Made by a program: the position numbers and the translations under genes
Assembly (NCBI RefSeq): GCF_024198235.1
Contig: NZ_JAKCFB010000064.1
Coordinates: forward strand, 1 to 36,640
From: Myxococcus dinghuensis
GTDB lineage: Bacteria > Myxococcota > Myxococcia > Myxococcales > Myxococcaceae
Length of the DNA stretch: 36,640 nt
Reading direction: 5' to 3'
The notes under the pieces: model-generated
Seen by the model: only the letters and a program-made list of their open reading frames with translations
Told to the model about the DNA's origin: nothing
Databases searched by the model: none
Shown: positions 8,463-16,443 of the stretch, one piece after another
Layout: each line of letters begins with the position of its first letter
Numbering within the stretch: the stretch's first letter is position 1

Positions 8463-8873
8463 ATGGTCGAGGCCCGCCTTCGCGTCATCTACGGCGACAC
8501 GGATCAGATGGGTGTCGTCTACTACGCGAACTACTTCCGCTACTTCGAGTTCGCCCGGAGCGAATACTTCCGTGCGCGCGGCGGCAGCTACCGGGAGCTC
8601 GAGCGCACCGGGTTGATGCTGCCGGTGGCGGAGGCGAGCTGCCAGTACAAGTCGCCCGCCCGGTACGACGATCAACTCGTCATCCAGGTGTCGGTGGGCG
8701 AGTTGCGCCGGGCCTCCATCGTGTTCACCTACGAGCTTTTCCGCGAGGGGGAGTCGCGCACGTTGCTGTGCACCGGCCGTACCCTGCACGCGTGCGTGGG
8801 GCGCGACGGCAAGCCCACGCGGTTGCCGGAGTCCGTGGTCCGGCTGCTGGAACATCCGAACGCTGAACCTTGA
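8463..8873 (+). CDS. YbgC/4-hydroxybenzoyl-CoA thioesterase-like hotdog-fold protein
   Basis: A 136-residue acyl-CoA thioesterase of the single-hotdog 4HBT family. The signature GDTDQMGVVYYANYF lies at residues 11-25, with Asp14 aligned to the catalytic Asp18 of E. coli YbgC. The rest follows the family pattern (YKSPARYDDQLVIQ, then the long central strand). Start ATG 8463 places the signature where it lies in relatives; the frame is open far upstream but has no better start. It ends 13 bases before glpX and is probably cotranscribed with it. E. coli YbgC is encoded beside tol-pal, but no tol or pal gene is nearby here, so the substrate stays open. Confidence 0.9.
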   Translation: MVEARLRVIYGDTDQMGVVYYANYFRYFEFARSEYFRARGGSYRELERTGLMLPVAEASCQYKSPARYDDQLVIQVSVGELRRASIVFTYELFREGESRTLLCTGRTLHACVGRDGKPTRLPESVVRLLEHPNAEP

Positions 8874-8886
8874 AGGAGCACTGAAG

Positions 8887-9852
8887 ATGGATCGCAACCT
8901 TGCAATGGAGGTCGTGCGCGTCACCGAGATGGCGGCCATCGCCTCCGCGCGACTGATGGGCCGCGGCAACAAGAACGAGTCGGACCAGGCCGCCGTGGAC
9001 GCCATGCGGCGCGCGTTCGACGCCCTGCAGATCCAGGGCACCGTCGTCATCGGCGAGGGTGAGCGCGACGAGGCGCCCATGCTCTACATCGGCGAGAAGG
9101 TGGGCCGTCGCGGTGACGGGGACCCGGAGGTGGACATCGCCCTGGACCCGCTCGAGGGCACCAACCTGTGCGCGTACGGCCGTCCCGGCTCCATCTCCGT
9201 GGTGGCCATGGCCCCCAAGGGCGGGCTGCTCAACGCGCCGGACACGTACATGGAGAAGCTGGCGGTGGGCCCGCGCGCGCGCGGCGCCATCGACCTGCGC
9301 AAGTCCGCCACGGAGAACCTGCGCTCCATCGCGGAGAAGATGAAGGTCTACGTCGAGGACCTCACGGTGGTCATCCTCGACCGCGAGCGGCACCAGGACC
9401 TCATCAAGGAGGTCCGCGCCGCGGGCGCGCGCATCCGCCTCATCGAGGACGGTGACGTGGCGGGCGCCTTCGCCACCTGTTTCGAGGGCACGGGCGTCGA
9501 CGTGCTCATGGGCACCGGCGGCGCGCCCGAGGGCGTCATCGCGGCGGCGGCCATCCGCGCCACCGGCGGCGACATGCAGGGCCGGCTCGTCCCCCGCAAC
9601 ACGGAGGAGATCGAGCGCGCGAAGAAGATGGGCATCACCGACATGACGAAGATCTACGCCGCCGAGGAGCTGGCGAAGGGCGAGGTGATGTTCGCGGCCA
9701 CGGGCGTCACCAGCGGCGACTTCCTCAAGGGCGTGCGCTTCTTCGGCGGTGGCTGCGAGACGCACTCCGTCGTGATGCGCAGCAAGACGGGCACCGTGCG
9801 CTTCATCCAGTCCCTGCACAAGTTCGACAAGAAGCCGGGGTACGCTTTCTAG
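8887..9852 (+). CDS. glpX: Fructose-1,6-bisphosphatase, class II (GlpX type)
   Basis: Hydrolyses fructose 1,6-bisphosphate to fructose 6-phosphate and phosphate, the irreversible gluconeogenic step, in the cytoplasm. Its 321 residues match the class II length. Family motifs are IGEGERDEAPML, the metal and substrate site LDPLEGTN, and GTGGAPEG. Start ATG 8887 has aaggag eight bases upstream. It lies 13 bases after the thioesterase gene and 39 before the SRPBCC gene, so all three may form one unit. An amino-acid-eating predator would rely heavily on gluconeogenesis, but that link is background, not evidence. Confidence 0.97.
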   Translation: MDRNLAMEVVRVTEMAAIASARLMGRGNKNESDQAAVDAMRRAFDALQIQGTVVIGEGERDEAPMLYIGEKVGRRGDGDPEVDIALDPLEGTNLCAYGRPGSISVVAMAPKGGLLNAPDTYMEKLAVGPRARGAIDLRKSATENLRSIAEKMKVYVEDLTVVILDRERHQDLIKEVRAAGARIRLIEDGDVAGAFATCFEGTGVDVLMGTGGAPEGVIAAAAIRATGGDMQGRLVPRNTEEIERAKKMGITDMTKIYAAEELAKGEVMFAATGVTSGDFLKGVRFFGGGCETHSVVMRSKTGTVRFIQSLHKFDKKPGYAF

Positions 9853-9891
9853 GTCGTCGTCACCCTCGCAGCTCCCGGAGAGAGTCCACCC

Positions 9892-10317
9892 ATGCCTGGC
9901 GCCACGCGGACCATCGTCATCAACGCCCCCGTCGAGAAGGTCTTCGACGTCATCAGCAACTTCGAGCGCTACCCGGAGTTCCTCCCCGAGGTGAAGGAGA
10001 TCCGCACCTCCAACCGCAAGGGGGACACGGTCGACGTCCACTACAAGGTCGATGTGGTGAAGACCATCCGGTACACCATCCGCGCGGTGCAGGAGCGCCC
10101 GCGCAAGCTGGCCTGGACCTACGTCGAGGGCGAGGTCATGAAGGACAACAAGGGGAGCTGGCTCCTGGAGCCCGAGGGCGAGGGGAAGACGCGCGCCACG
10201 TACAACGTGGAGATGGCCCTGGGCGCCCTGGTCCCCAAGGCCATCGTCAACGCCCTGGTGGATACGTCGCTGCCGAAGATGCTGGACGCCTTCAAGCGTC
10301 GGGCGGAAGCGGCCTGA
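9892..10317 (+). CDS. SRPBCC (START/Bet v1-like) family protein, coenzyme Q-binding Coq10/RatA-like
   Basis: A 141-residue protein of the polyketide cyclase/dehydrase and lipid-transport superfamily. The N-terminal INAPVEKVFDVISNFERYPEFLPEV is the typical opening strand and helix of this fold, and the long C-terminal helix (PKAIVNALVDTSLPKMLDAFKRRAE) closes the hydrophobic cavity. Coq10 and RatA share this form, but no residue decides between quinone chaperone and other roles. ATG 9892 is preceded by ggagaga. It lies 39 bases after glpX on the same strand, and a hairpin follows its stop codon. Confidence 0.88.
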   Translation: MPGATRTIVINAPVEKVFDVISNFERYPEFLPEVKEIRTSNRKGDTVDVHYKVDVVKTIRYTIRAVQERPRKLAWTYVEGEVMKDNKGSWLLEPEGEGKTRATYNVEMALGALVPKAIVNALVDTSLPKMLDAFKRRAEAA

Positions 10318-10326
10318 GTCACCCGG

Positions 10327-10350
10327 CCCAGGGGGCTTTCCGACCCTGGG
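10327..10350 (+). terminator. Hairpin after the glpX-SRPBCC unit
   Basis: cccaggg (10327-10333) pairs with ccctggg (10344-10350) around a 10-base loop, 10 bases after the SRPBCC stop codon. No strong T-run follows (tctcccgcct), so it may stall or protect the 3' end rather than end transcription alone. Confidence 0.45.
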
Positions 10351-10455
10351 TCTCCCGCCTCCCCGGAGGGGGTCTGGAGCAGGCGAGCGAGTTGATCGCG
10401 CCGTGGGGTGCCCTTGCGCCCCGGAGGGTCGAGGTCCGCCCACGAGTTGGAGCGC

Positions 10456-10483
10456 TTGCGGGCCGTCGCGAGGGCATTAGAAT
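10456..10483 (+). promoter_or_regulatory. Candidate promoter upstream of the 58-residue protein
   Basis: TTGCGG (10456-10461), a 16-base spacer and TAGAAT (10478-10483) resemble a sigma-70-type promoter. It would give a leader of about 215 bases before ATG 10706. The -35 is weak; inferred only. Confidence 0.35.
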
Positions 10484-10705
10484 CAACACCATCCCGACCG
10501 GAACATTCGGGCGTCCCTGACATCTATGCCACGGTTCCCCTGGCCTGGATGTCGGATGGCGGACGAGCAACCGTGCGAGATGGCAGCAACGTACCCAGTG
10601 CGGAACCGGGGTTCTTATTTTGCATCTATGGGAAGTGGAAGTGCAGTACGGGCGGGACGGCGGGCGTACATCGGGGTACGTAGGCTGAGGGGAGACGGAA
10701 GACCC

Positions 10706-10882
10706 ATGCTCGACGCCTTCATCATCGAGGAAATCAAGCGCCGTGAGCGCCGCCGGGAGGAGCGGGAGCGCCCCGTGGCGGAGTTGCCACTGCCCATGCC
10801 GGACGACCGGCCGCGCCGTCGGACGGAGACGGAAGAGGAGAAGCCCCAGCGGGGCGTGGTGGTCATCGACCTCCTCGCCTGA
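10706..10882 (+). CDS. Small charged protein, conserved type, function unknown
   Basis: A 58-residue product starting MLDAFIIEEIKRRERRREERE and ending RGVVVIDLLA. The first part is a charged helix, the middle is Pro- and Arg-rich, and the end is a short hydrophobic strand. I recognise this layout as a small protein recurring in myxobacteria and other proteobacteria, but know of no function. ATG 10706 is preferred over upstream in-frame codons because a purine-rich gaggggaga precedes it and the conserved part begins here. It has no signal peptide or membrane segment. A stable hairpin lies between it and the convergent DraG-like gene. Confidence 0.7.
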   Translation: MLDAFIIEEIKRRERRREERERPVAELPLPMPDDRPRRRTETEEEKPQRGVVVIDLLA

Positions 10883-10922
10883 GCCGGGCCGTGCGGCCTG
10901 CGTGCCGCACCGTGTCGCATTC

Positions 10923-10963
10923 AGCCCGCGGTGGGTGTCCCTGGTGGACGACCCCCGCGGGCT
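10923..10963. terminator. Strong stem between convergent genes, probable two-way terminator
   Basis: agcccgcgg (10923-10931) pairs perfectly with ccgcgggct (10955-10963). The arms extend inward through a second pairing block (gggt/accc) with a bulge. It lies between the stop codons of two convergent genes (10882 and 11005), as expected for a shared terminator, although neither side has a long T-run. Confidence 0.55.
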
Positions 10964-11004
10964 TGCTGCATCCAGGGGACGCCTCCCCTGCGGGGCCGCC
11001 CGGC

Positions 11005-12075
11005 TCAGTCGCTGGCGAGCGTGAGCAGGTGGCGGGGGTGGTACACGTCCCAGTTTGGCCCCTTCACCGTGGCGAAGGCCTCCAGCACCGTCTTGCGCCA
11101 GTCCTCGCGCAGGGACTCCTCGCCGTGGAAGGCGCCCAGCAGCGCGCCCGTCACGGCCGCGTGGACCTCCGTGTCGCCGCCCCGGTGGATGACGTCGAGG
11201 AGGGCCGCCTCGGCGCTGGGGGCGTGCAGCAGCTCCCAGAAGGCCAGCCGGAAGGCGACCCGCACCGCGTGCGCCGCGCGGTGGAGGTGGAGCTCCGGGC
11301 CATACAGCCGGGGATCCTCCTGGCGGGCCAGGGCCAGGTCCTCGCGCAGCAGGCTCGCGGCGAAGGTCACCTCGTGGACGTGGTCGCTGGCGGAGCGGCC
11401 GAGCGCCGCGGCGGCCAGGAGCAGGCCCGACTCGGCGGCGGTGACGAGGTCGTCGGCCTTGAGCTCCGGGCCGCTGGTGACGGCGCGGGCGATGGCGGCG
11501 TTGAGCGCGGCGCACGCCAGTTGGCAGCGCGGGTCGAAGTGGGTGAGGGCGGAGTCCGCCAGCGACGCCTGGGTGCGCGCGTTCGCGTCGCTCGACAGGT
11601 ACACCCCCAGGGGCGCGGTCCTCGCGAGGCTGCCCGCTCCCACGGCCTGTCGGTGCCCGCGCAGCCAGACGCGCTTGCCGGCGCCCAGGGGCGGCAGGCC
11701 CGACTGGCACTCCTCCAGCACCTCCTTCATGGGCTCGCTGACCTCGACCGCGTGTGGCTGCCACGCGCGATAGCGGCGCAGCGCGTCCGCGGCGTCGTAG
11801 CGCTTGAGGTCGCGCAGGCTGTGCCCGATGCAGCACGCGAGCTGCGTCACCTCCGTGACCTGGCCCTTGCGCAGCTCGTGCCGTCCTCCGCCCGTCATCC
11901 GGCCGAAGCCTCCGTCCACCAGTTGGGGGAAGGAACTGGCCACCAATGGACGGTGCGCGGTGGGGACGGCCAGGGCGTTGCCCACCGCGAGCCCGAGCAG
12001 CGCGCCGCGCCGTCGCTGGGCGAGGAGGGGGTGGGGACCCTGGGGGGCGTTGCGGCGTCGGGGCGGTGGGGGCAT
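11005..12075 (-). CDS. ADP-ribosylglycohydrolase (DraG/ARH)-like protein with altered metal-site motifs
   Basis: The 356 residues follow the ADP-ribosylhydrolase layout: RRRGALLGLAVGNAL (21-35), GQVTEVTQLACCIG (71-84), GAGSLARTAPLGVY, ALTHFDPRCQLACAALNAAI, and GGDTEVHAAVTGALLGA (299-315). In active relatives the second motif is TDDT and the last DTDT, and their Thr and Asp residues hold two metal ions. Here they read T-E-V-T (74-77) and D-T-E-V (301-304), and the Asp usual in AVGDAL is Asn33. It is therefore either an inactive or binding-only homologue or uses a different metal arrangement. ATG 12075 is preferred over GTG 12090, since a possible -10 (TACAGT, minus strand 12094-12089) covers the latter. 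It is divergent from surE. Confidence 0.8.
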   Translation of the reverse strand: MPPPPRRRNAPQGPHPLLAQRRRGALLGLAVGNALAVPTAHRPLVASSFPQLVDGGFGRMTGGGRHELRKGQVTEVTQLACCIGHSLRDLKRYDAADALRRYRAWQPHAVEVSEPMKEVLEECQSGLPPLGAGKRVWLRGHRQAVGAGSLARTAPLGVYLSSDANARTQASLADSALTHFDPRCQLACAALNAAIARAVTSGPELKADDLVTAAESGLLLAAAALGRSASDHVHEVTFAASLLREDLALARQEDPRLYGPELHLHRAAHAVRVAFRLAFWELLHAPSAEAALLDVIHRGGDTEVHAAVTGALLGAFHGEESLREDWRKTVLEAFATVKGPNWDVYHPRHLLTLASD

Positions 12076-12116
12076 TCGGCGGGTGGACACTGTATCAGCG
12101 GCCCCCGCGAGCGCGC

Positions 12117-12145
12117 TTGCCCACTCCAGGAGGCTCCTCTAGAAC
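12117..12145 (+). promoter_or_regulatory. Candidate surE promoter giving a near-leaderless message
   Basis: TTGCCC (12117-12122), a 17-base spacer and TAGAAC (12140-12145), with ATG 12155 nine bases after the -10. Transcription would begin within a few bases of the start codon. Based on sequence and spacing only. Confidence 0.5.
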
Positions 12146-12154
12146 CGCGCGGCC

Positions 12155-12937
12155 ATGCCGACACCGCGAATCCTCGTCTCCAACGATGACGGCTATTTCT
12201 CCGAGGGATTGCAGGCGCTGGTCGAAGCGGTGAGCCCGCTGGGCGAGGTCTGGGTGGTCGCCCCGGACCGGGAGCAAAGCGCCGCCTCCCACGCCATCTC
12301 CCTGCACCGCCCCCTGCGCATCAAGCAGGTCCGCGAGCGCTGGTTCGCCGTCGACGGGACGCCCACCGACAGCGCTTATCTGGCCATCGTCCATCTCCTG
12401 AAGGATGCTCGCCCCACGATCATGGTGTCCGGCATCAATCACGGAGCGAACCTGGCGGAGGACGTCACCTATTCGGGGACGGTGGCCGCGGCGATGGAGG
12501 GGGCCCTGTTGGGGGTGCCCGCCATCGCGTTCAGCCTCGTGTCGCGGGGCACGTTCGACTTCGCGCCGGCCGCCCGCTTCGCGCGCTCGCTGGTGCAGAG
12601 CGCCCTGGCGCGTCCGCTGCCGCCGCGCATGCTGCTCAACGTCAACATCCCCGGTGGCGTGGAGCCGGAGGGGTACGTCGTCACGCGTCTGGGGCGCCAC
12701 TCGTACGGCTACGCCGTCGTGGAGAAGGAAGATCCCCGCGGCCGCAAGTACTACTGGATCGGCGGCAGCGAGTATCAGCACGAGGACATCCCGGGCAGCG
12801 ACTGCAACGCCGTGTTCCGGGGCAAGCGCGTGTCCGTCACGCCGCTGCACCTGGACCTCACGGACCACAGCCGCCTCGAGGACCTGGGTGGCTGGGAGGT
12901 CCCGGGCTTCGCGCGTCACGCGTCGGACGGTGCCTAG
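12155..12937 (+). CDS. surE: 5'/3'-nucleotidase SurE
   Basis: Metal-dependent nucleoside monophosphate phosphatase (survival protein E), cytoplasmic. All family signatures are present in 260 residues: ILVSNDDG (6-13) with the metal-binding Asp pair, VVAPDREQSAASHAISL, VDGTPTDSAYLAI, VSGINHGANLAEDVTYSGTVAAAMEG and GVPAIAFSL. ATG 12155 starts one residue block before the NDDG strand, as in relatives. aggagg lies too far upstream (about 25 bases) to serve as its ribosome-binding site. An NlpD-like gene follows 2 bases after the stop; surE next to nlpD is a known arrangement in proteobacteria (surE-pcm-nlpD-rpoS in E. coli). Confidence 0.97.
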   Translation: MPTPRILVSNDDGYFSEGLQALVEAVSPLGEVWVVAPDREQSAASHAISLHRPLRIKQVRERWFAVDGTPTDSAYLAIVHLLKDARPTIMVSGINHGANLAEDVTYSGTVAAAMEGALLGVPAIAFSLVSRGTFDFAPAARFARSLVQSALARPLPPRMLLNVNIPGGVEPEGYVVTRLGRHSYGYAVVEKEDPRGRKYYWIGGSEYQHEDIPGSDCNAVFRGKRVSVTPLHLDLTDHSRLEDLGGWEVPGFARHASDGA

Positions 12938-12939
12938 CG

Positions 12940-13899
12940 TTGCTCCCGGGTGACGCCAGCCGAGCGGGTAGGGCGCTCCAGGTCCTCCTCGTCGCCGTGC
13001 TGCTGGCCGGCTGCGTGGGTACCCGGGCCTCTGCTCCCGGGCTGGAGTCCTCGCTGGAGGCCGGGAATGACTTCACGCCCGTTGGTGAGGTGCCTGCGGG
13101 CGGTGGGGAGCCCTCGCGCGACGTGGCGCCGGCGGGCAAGGGGGGCGCCTTCCCCTTCGCGCTGAGGTCGGCGCATGCCGAGCCGGAGCTGGTGGCGGTG
13201 CGCCACCGCGTGGCCCCGGGCGAGACGATGTACCGCATCGCCAAGACGTACGGCCTCACCGTGGACGAGCTGGCCTCCGCCAACGGCATCAAGGACGTCA
13301 GGGCGCTGGCGGTGGGGCAGGAGCTGACGATTCCGGGTGTGGAGCGCAACGTGCCCGTGGACGCGCCGGACGCGCTCGCGCCCGAGGCGGATCCAGAGCC
13401 CGTGCGCTCCGCGGATGCGCCGCCCCGGAGGAGTGTCCCGGTGGTCGCCCGCCGCGAGGAGCCCCCGCGCAGGCCCGCCTCGCGACCCGGCTCGGTGCGT
13501 CCCAAGGTCGCGACCCAGGGGATGATCGACTGGCCGCTGAGGGGCGTGTTGTACGGCCGGTTCGGCAAGAAGGGCCGCGAGCCGCATGACGGCATCGACC
13601 TGGCCGCGCCCGCGGGGACCCCCGTGAAGACGGCCCAGGAAGGCACGGTGCTCTACGCGGGCGAGCAGCGTGGCTACGGCAACATCGTCATCGTCGAGCA
13701 CTCGAACCGGCTCATCACCCTGTACGCGCACAACCGCGACCTGCGCGTGCGCACCGGGCAGAAGGTCCGCCGGGAGCAGGTCATCGCCACCGTGGGCGAG
13801 TCCGGCAAGACTTCCGGGCCGCACCTGCACTTCGAGGTCCGTCTCGACGGCAAGCCGGTGGACCCGCTCGACTACCTGGGGCCGATGCCGTCGTCCTGA
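12940..13899 (+). CDS. NlpD-like lipoprotein with LysM and M23 peptidase domains
   Basis: Envelope lipoprotein of 319 residues. A signal peptide with the lipobox LLAGC (Cys25) is followed by a variable linker, a LysM peptidoglycan-binding domain (about residues 87-131; HRVAPGETMYRIAKTYGL), a Pro/Arg-rich linker, and an M23 (LytM) domain from about residue 195. The zinc ligands His216, Asp220, His295 and His297 (HDGID and HLHFE) are intact, so it should be an active endopeptidase, unlike E. coli NlpD, whose LytM domain is degenerate. The start is uncertain: the only codon that yields the whole signal peptide is TTG 12940, two bases after the surE stop, with no clear Shine-Dalgarno, so translational coupling is likely. 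It would act in cell-wall remodelling or division. Confidence 0.9.
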   Translation: MLPGDASRAGRALQVLLVAVLLAGCVGTRASAPGLESSLEAGNDFTPVGEVPAGGGEPSRDVAPAGKGGAFPFALRSAHAEPELVAVRHRVAPGETMYRIAKTYGLTVDELASANGIKDVRALAVGQELTIPGVERNVPVDAPDALAPEADPEPVRSADAPPRRSVPVVARREEPPRRPASRPGSVRPKVATQGMIDWPLRGVLYGRFGKKGREPHDGIDLAAPAGTPVKTAQEGTVLYAGEQRGYGNIVIVEHSNRLITLYAHNRDLRVRTGQKVRREQVIATVGESGKTSGPHLHFEVRLDGKPVDPLDYLGPMPSS

Positions 13900-14011
13900 G
13901 GGCCCCGGGGCAGGCGGTTGCTCTCCTGGTCGCCAGGGAGGCGCCATCGGATGGCCCTGGAGCCCGTCGCCCCTCTGGGCGCGGGGCGGGGGAAGGGTAG
14001 AGTGTCGCCCC

Positions 14012-15268
14012 GTGCCGCTCGCCCCGTCGTCCCTGGTCGCCCTCCTGCTCCTCGTCGCCCCGGTGGCGCATGCCTCGACCCAGGGCGGACCTGGGGCCGA
14101 GGGAGGTTTCGCACGGACGGTGCGCCCCGGGACGTGGGTGGCCCTGGGGGCCTCGCCGCAAGCGGAGGCGGAGGGTGCTCCCGCGGAGGTGAGCCCCGGG
14201 ACGGTCGTTGCCCCCGAGAGCCCGGTGACGTCGAATCACGCCGAGACGGATGGCGCGTCCGCGACCGTGGCACCCGCGGCCTCTTCGCGAGCGGAGGAGG
14301 TGGCAACATCCGTGGCCGCGGAGCCGTACGTCGTGGCCGTCCTCACGCTCGACTCGAATCCGTCGGCCCGTGACAACGCGGCGGGCGTCACCGCGCTCAT
14401 CACCGCGTGGCTGTCCGAGTCTCCGCGCGTTCGGGTGCTCAGCCAGCGGGACATCGAGTCGGGACTCGATGCCGCGCGTCGCGCCCAGCTCCATGAACTC
14501 GAGTCATGCGAGCGCGGCACCTGTCTCCAGGAACTCTCCGCGCTCACGGGCGCGCGCTTCATCATCACCGGACGGTTGGATCGCTTCGGCGACCAGTACC
14601 TGCTGTCCGCGAACCTCGTCGACACCGTGGTGGGGATGAGCGTGGCGAAGCCCCGCGCGGAGGCCCCTGAGCCGGACACCCTGCTGCGCACCGCGGAGGT
14701 CGTCGCCGACGAGCTGCTCGCGGAGATCCTCTCCCCCGGAGCGCCCCGCGCGGCCCGTCCCCTCATCGGCGGCGCGCGCGAGACGGGGGGCGGCAGCTTC
14801 ATGGTGGGGCTGCGCATCAACAACAACTTCGTCGACGAGCTGGCGACCTTCAACCCGGGTGCTGACCTGGAGGTCGGGTACTGGTTCCACCCCGAGTGGC
14901 TCGGCTTCGCGCAGGTGGGCTTCTCCTACGTGCGCTCCAACACGGAAGGCGCCAAGGGCGGGCTGAACGTGCTGCCCAGCCTCGTGGGCGCGCGCCACTA
15001 CCACAACATGCAGAACACCCTGCGCCCGTACTGGGGCTTCGGCCTGGGCGTGCAGTTGTCCTTCGGCGACTTCGGCATCTTCCAGTCCACCGGGCCGCTG
15101 CCCACCATCGTCGGCTTCCTCGGGCTGGAGTACCTCATCGCCGGTCGGGTGGGCCTCCAGGTGGAGGCCGGCACGAACGTCGCCCAGGCGGTGATGGGGT
15201 TGGCGGAATCCAGGCTCGGCGACGGCCTCAATCTGGACCTGAGCGCGGGCATCGCGTACCACTTCTGA
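14012..15268 (+). CDS. Outer-membrane protein: CsgG/FlgO-like periplasmic domain joined to a beta-barrel
   Basis: A 418-residue exported protein. GTG 14012 begins a signal peptide (MPLAPSSLVALLLLVAPVAHA). After an Ala/Glu-rich linker, residues of about 107-245 (VAVLTLDSNPSARDNAAGVTAL to VVADELLAEIL) resemble the alpha/beta domain of FlgO/CsgG/TolB-N-type periplasmic proteins, including a CERGTC pair of cysteines and a GARFIITGRLDRF strand. From about residue 262 the sequence alternates as in an 8-stranded OmpA-like barrel and ends in Phe (AYHF), as barrels inserted by BamA often do. It has no Shine-Dalgarno; TAGAGT (13998-14003) lies eight bases upstream. The frame is open upstream but has no better start. 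A TPR lipoprotein follows after 14 bases. No function is known. Confidence 0.8.
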   Translation: MPLAPSSLVALLLLVAPVAHASTQGGPGAEGGFARTVRPGTWVALGASPQAEAEGAPAEVSPGTVVAPESPVTSNHAETDGASATVAPAASSRAEEVATSVAAEPYVVAVLTLDSNPSARDNAAGVTALITAWLSESPRVRVLSQRDIESGLDAARRAQLHELESCERGTCLQELSALTGARFIITGRLDRFGDQYLLSANLVDTVVGMSVAKPRAEAPEPDTLLRTAEVVADELLAEILSPGAPRAARPLIGGARETGGGSFMVGLRINNNFVDELATFNPGADLEVGYWFHPEWLGFAQVGFSYVRSNTEGAKGGLNVLPSLVGARHYHNMQNTLRPYWGFGLGVQLSFGDFGIFQSTGPLPTIVGFLGLEYLIAGRVGLQVEAGTNVAQAVMGLAESRLGDGLNLDLSAGIAYHF

Positions 15269-15282
15269 GAACCGGAGCCTCC

Positions 15283-16422
15283 ATGTCCCTGCGACTGAAA
15301 GCCCTGACCCTGATTGCCCTGCTCGCGTCGGCCGCGTGCACGGACGACCGCCCCGTCGTGTCGCCGAAGGACCACGCCGAGGGCCTCTACATCAAGGGCA
15401 CCGCCGAGTACCTCCAGGGCCAGTTCCAGGCGGCCCTCGCGTCGTTCGACGCGATGGCGAAGCTCGCCCCGAACGACCCGCGCCTGCCCGCCGCGCGCGG
15501 CGAGGTCTACCTGTCGCTGGGGAAGTTCACGGACGCTTCCAACGAGTTCGAGACCGCCGTCAAGCTGGACCCCAAGCGCTCCACCAACTGGAGCCGCCTG
15601 GGGATGAGCCAGGCCCAACTGGGGCGTAACCAGGAGGCGATCAGCTCCTTGCGCAAGGCCGTCGCGCTGTACCCCAACGACTACAGCGCGCTGGAGCAGA
15701 TCGGCGACATCCATCTCAAGAAGAAGGAGCACGACGAGGCCATCCAGCATTTCGTCCTCGCTGCGAACGCGGCCTCGGGCGAGACGAAGTCGGAACTCCT
15801 CATGCGGGCCGTGAACGTGCTGATGGTCCTGAATCGCGAGGCGGACGCGATGACGATGCTCGAGAAGGCTGCTCGCGAGGGGCTGCGCACGCCGGCAATC
15901 CTGACCGCGCTGGGGGACGGTCTCGTCAAGGGAGGCAAGCTTGTCGAGGCCGCCGCCACCTACCAGGAGGCAGCGAGCAAGTCGCCCAGGGATCCGACGC
16001 TCTGGGAGCTGGTGGGAACCATCCACATGCGCCTGGACAAACCGGGCGACGCCATCGCCGCGTACAAGGAGTCCTTGCGCGTGAAGGATCGCGCCGTCGT
16101 CCATGTCGCCCTGGCTCGCATCCAGCTTGGGCTCAAGAGCCAGGAGGGCGCCGCGCAGGAACTCGTCGCTGCGTTCGAATGTGAGGATGTCAAGGAGGTG
16201 TCAACGCAGCGGGAACTGGCCTCCCTTCTCATCGACATGAACCGCAAGAAGGACGCGCTGCTCATCCTGGGCAACCTCAGCGCGGAGCCTGAACTGGACA
16301 AGGACGTCGAACTCCAGCTCGCCACCGCCCGGCTCGCGAACGAGCTCAAGGATACCGCCCTGCGGGACGCGGCGTGCGCCCGCGCCATCGTCGCGGACAA
16401 GACGCCCAAGAAGTGTCCTTGA
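15283..16422 (+). CDS. TPR-repeat lipoprotein
   Basis: A 379-residue predicted lipoprotein: signal peptide with lipobox LLASAAC (Cys19), then tandem tetratricopeptide repeats over nearly its whole length (for example AEYLQGQFQAALASFDAMAK, GEVYLSLGKFTDASNEFETA and DIHLKKKEHDEAIQHFVLAA). Such proteins are usually scaffolds for envelope complexes. ATG 15283 has ggag at 15274-15277. It starts 14 bases after the barrel-protein stop, so the two are probably cotranscribed, and the TPR protein may be the periplasmic partner of the barrel. It converges on lexA with a 21-base gap holding a small stem (gggcg/cgccc, 16439-16451). Confidence 0.88.
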   Translation: MSLRLKALTLIALLASAACTDDRPVVSPKDHAEGLYIKGTAEYLQGQFQAALASFDAMAKLAPNDPRLPAARGEVYLSLGKFTDASNEFETAVKLDPKRSTNWSRLGMSQAQLGRNQEAISSLRKAVALYPNDYSALEQIGDIHLKKKEHDEAIQHFVLAANAASGETKSELLMRAVNVLMVLNREADAMTMLEKAAREGLRTPAILTALGDGLVKGGKLVEAAATYQEAASKSPRDPTLWELVGTIHMRLDKPGDAIAAYKESLRVKDRAVVHVALARIQLGLKSQEGAAQELVAAFECEDVKEVSTQRELASLLIDMNRKKDALLILGNLSAEPELDKDVELQLATARLANELKDTALRDAACARAIVADKTPKKCP

Positions 16423-16443
16423 GCGTCGAGGCGCGGCGGGGCG

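Larger units (their letters stand above)
10318..10705. other. Gene-free stretch before the 58-residue protein
   Basis: The only gap longer than 300 bases. It starts with a hairpin just after the SRPBCC stop (10327-10350) and a smaller GC stem (cctcc/ggagg, 10358-10369). A possible promoter lies at 10456-10483. The rest is slightly less GC-rich than its surroundings, with a short stem followed by T's (gaac/gttc at 10603-10614, then TTATTTT) and a small inverted repeat (cgtac/gtacg, 10665-10680). One frame runs through from 10526 into the small gene, but its product looks nothing like a conserved protein. No known RNA motif was recognised. Confidence 0.6.

Noticed and set aside
10603..10621. 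Short stem (gaac/gttc) followed by TTATTTT, terminator-like
   Set aside because: The stem has only 4-5 pairs and no gene ends just upstream, so it is noted only under the gap.
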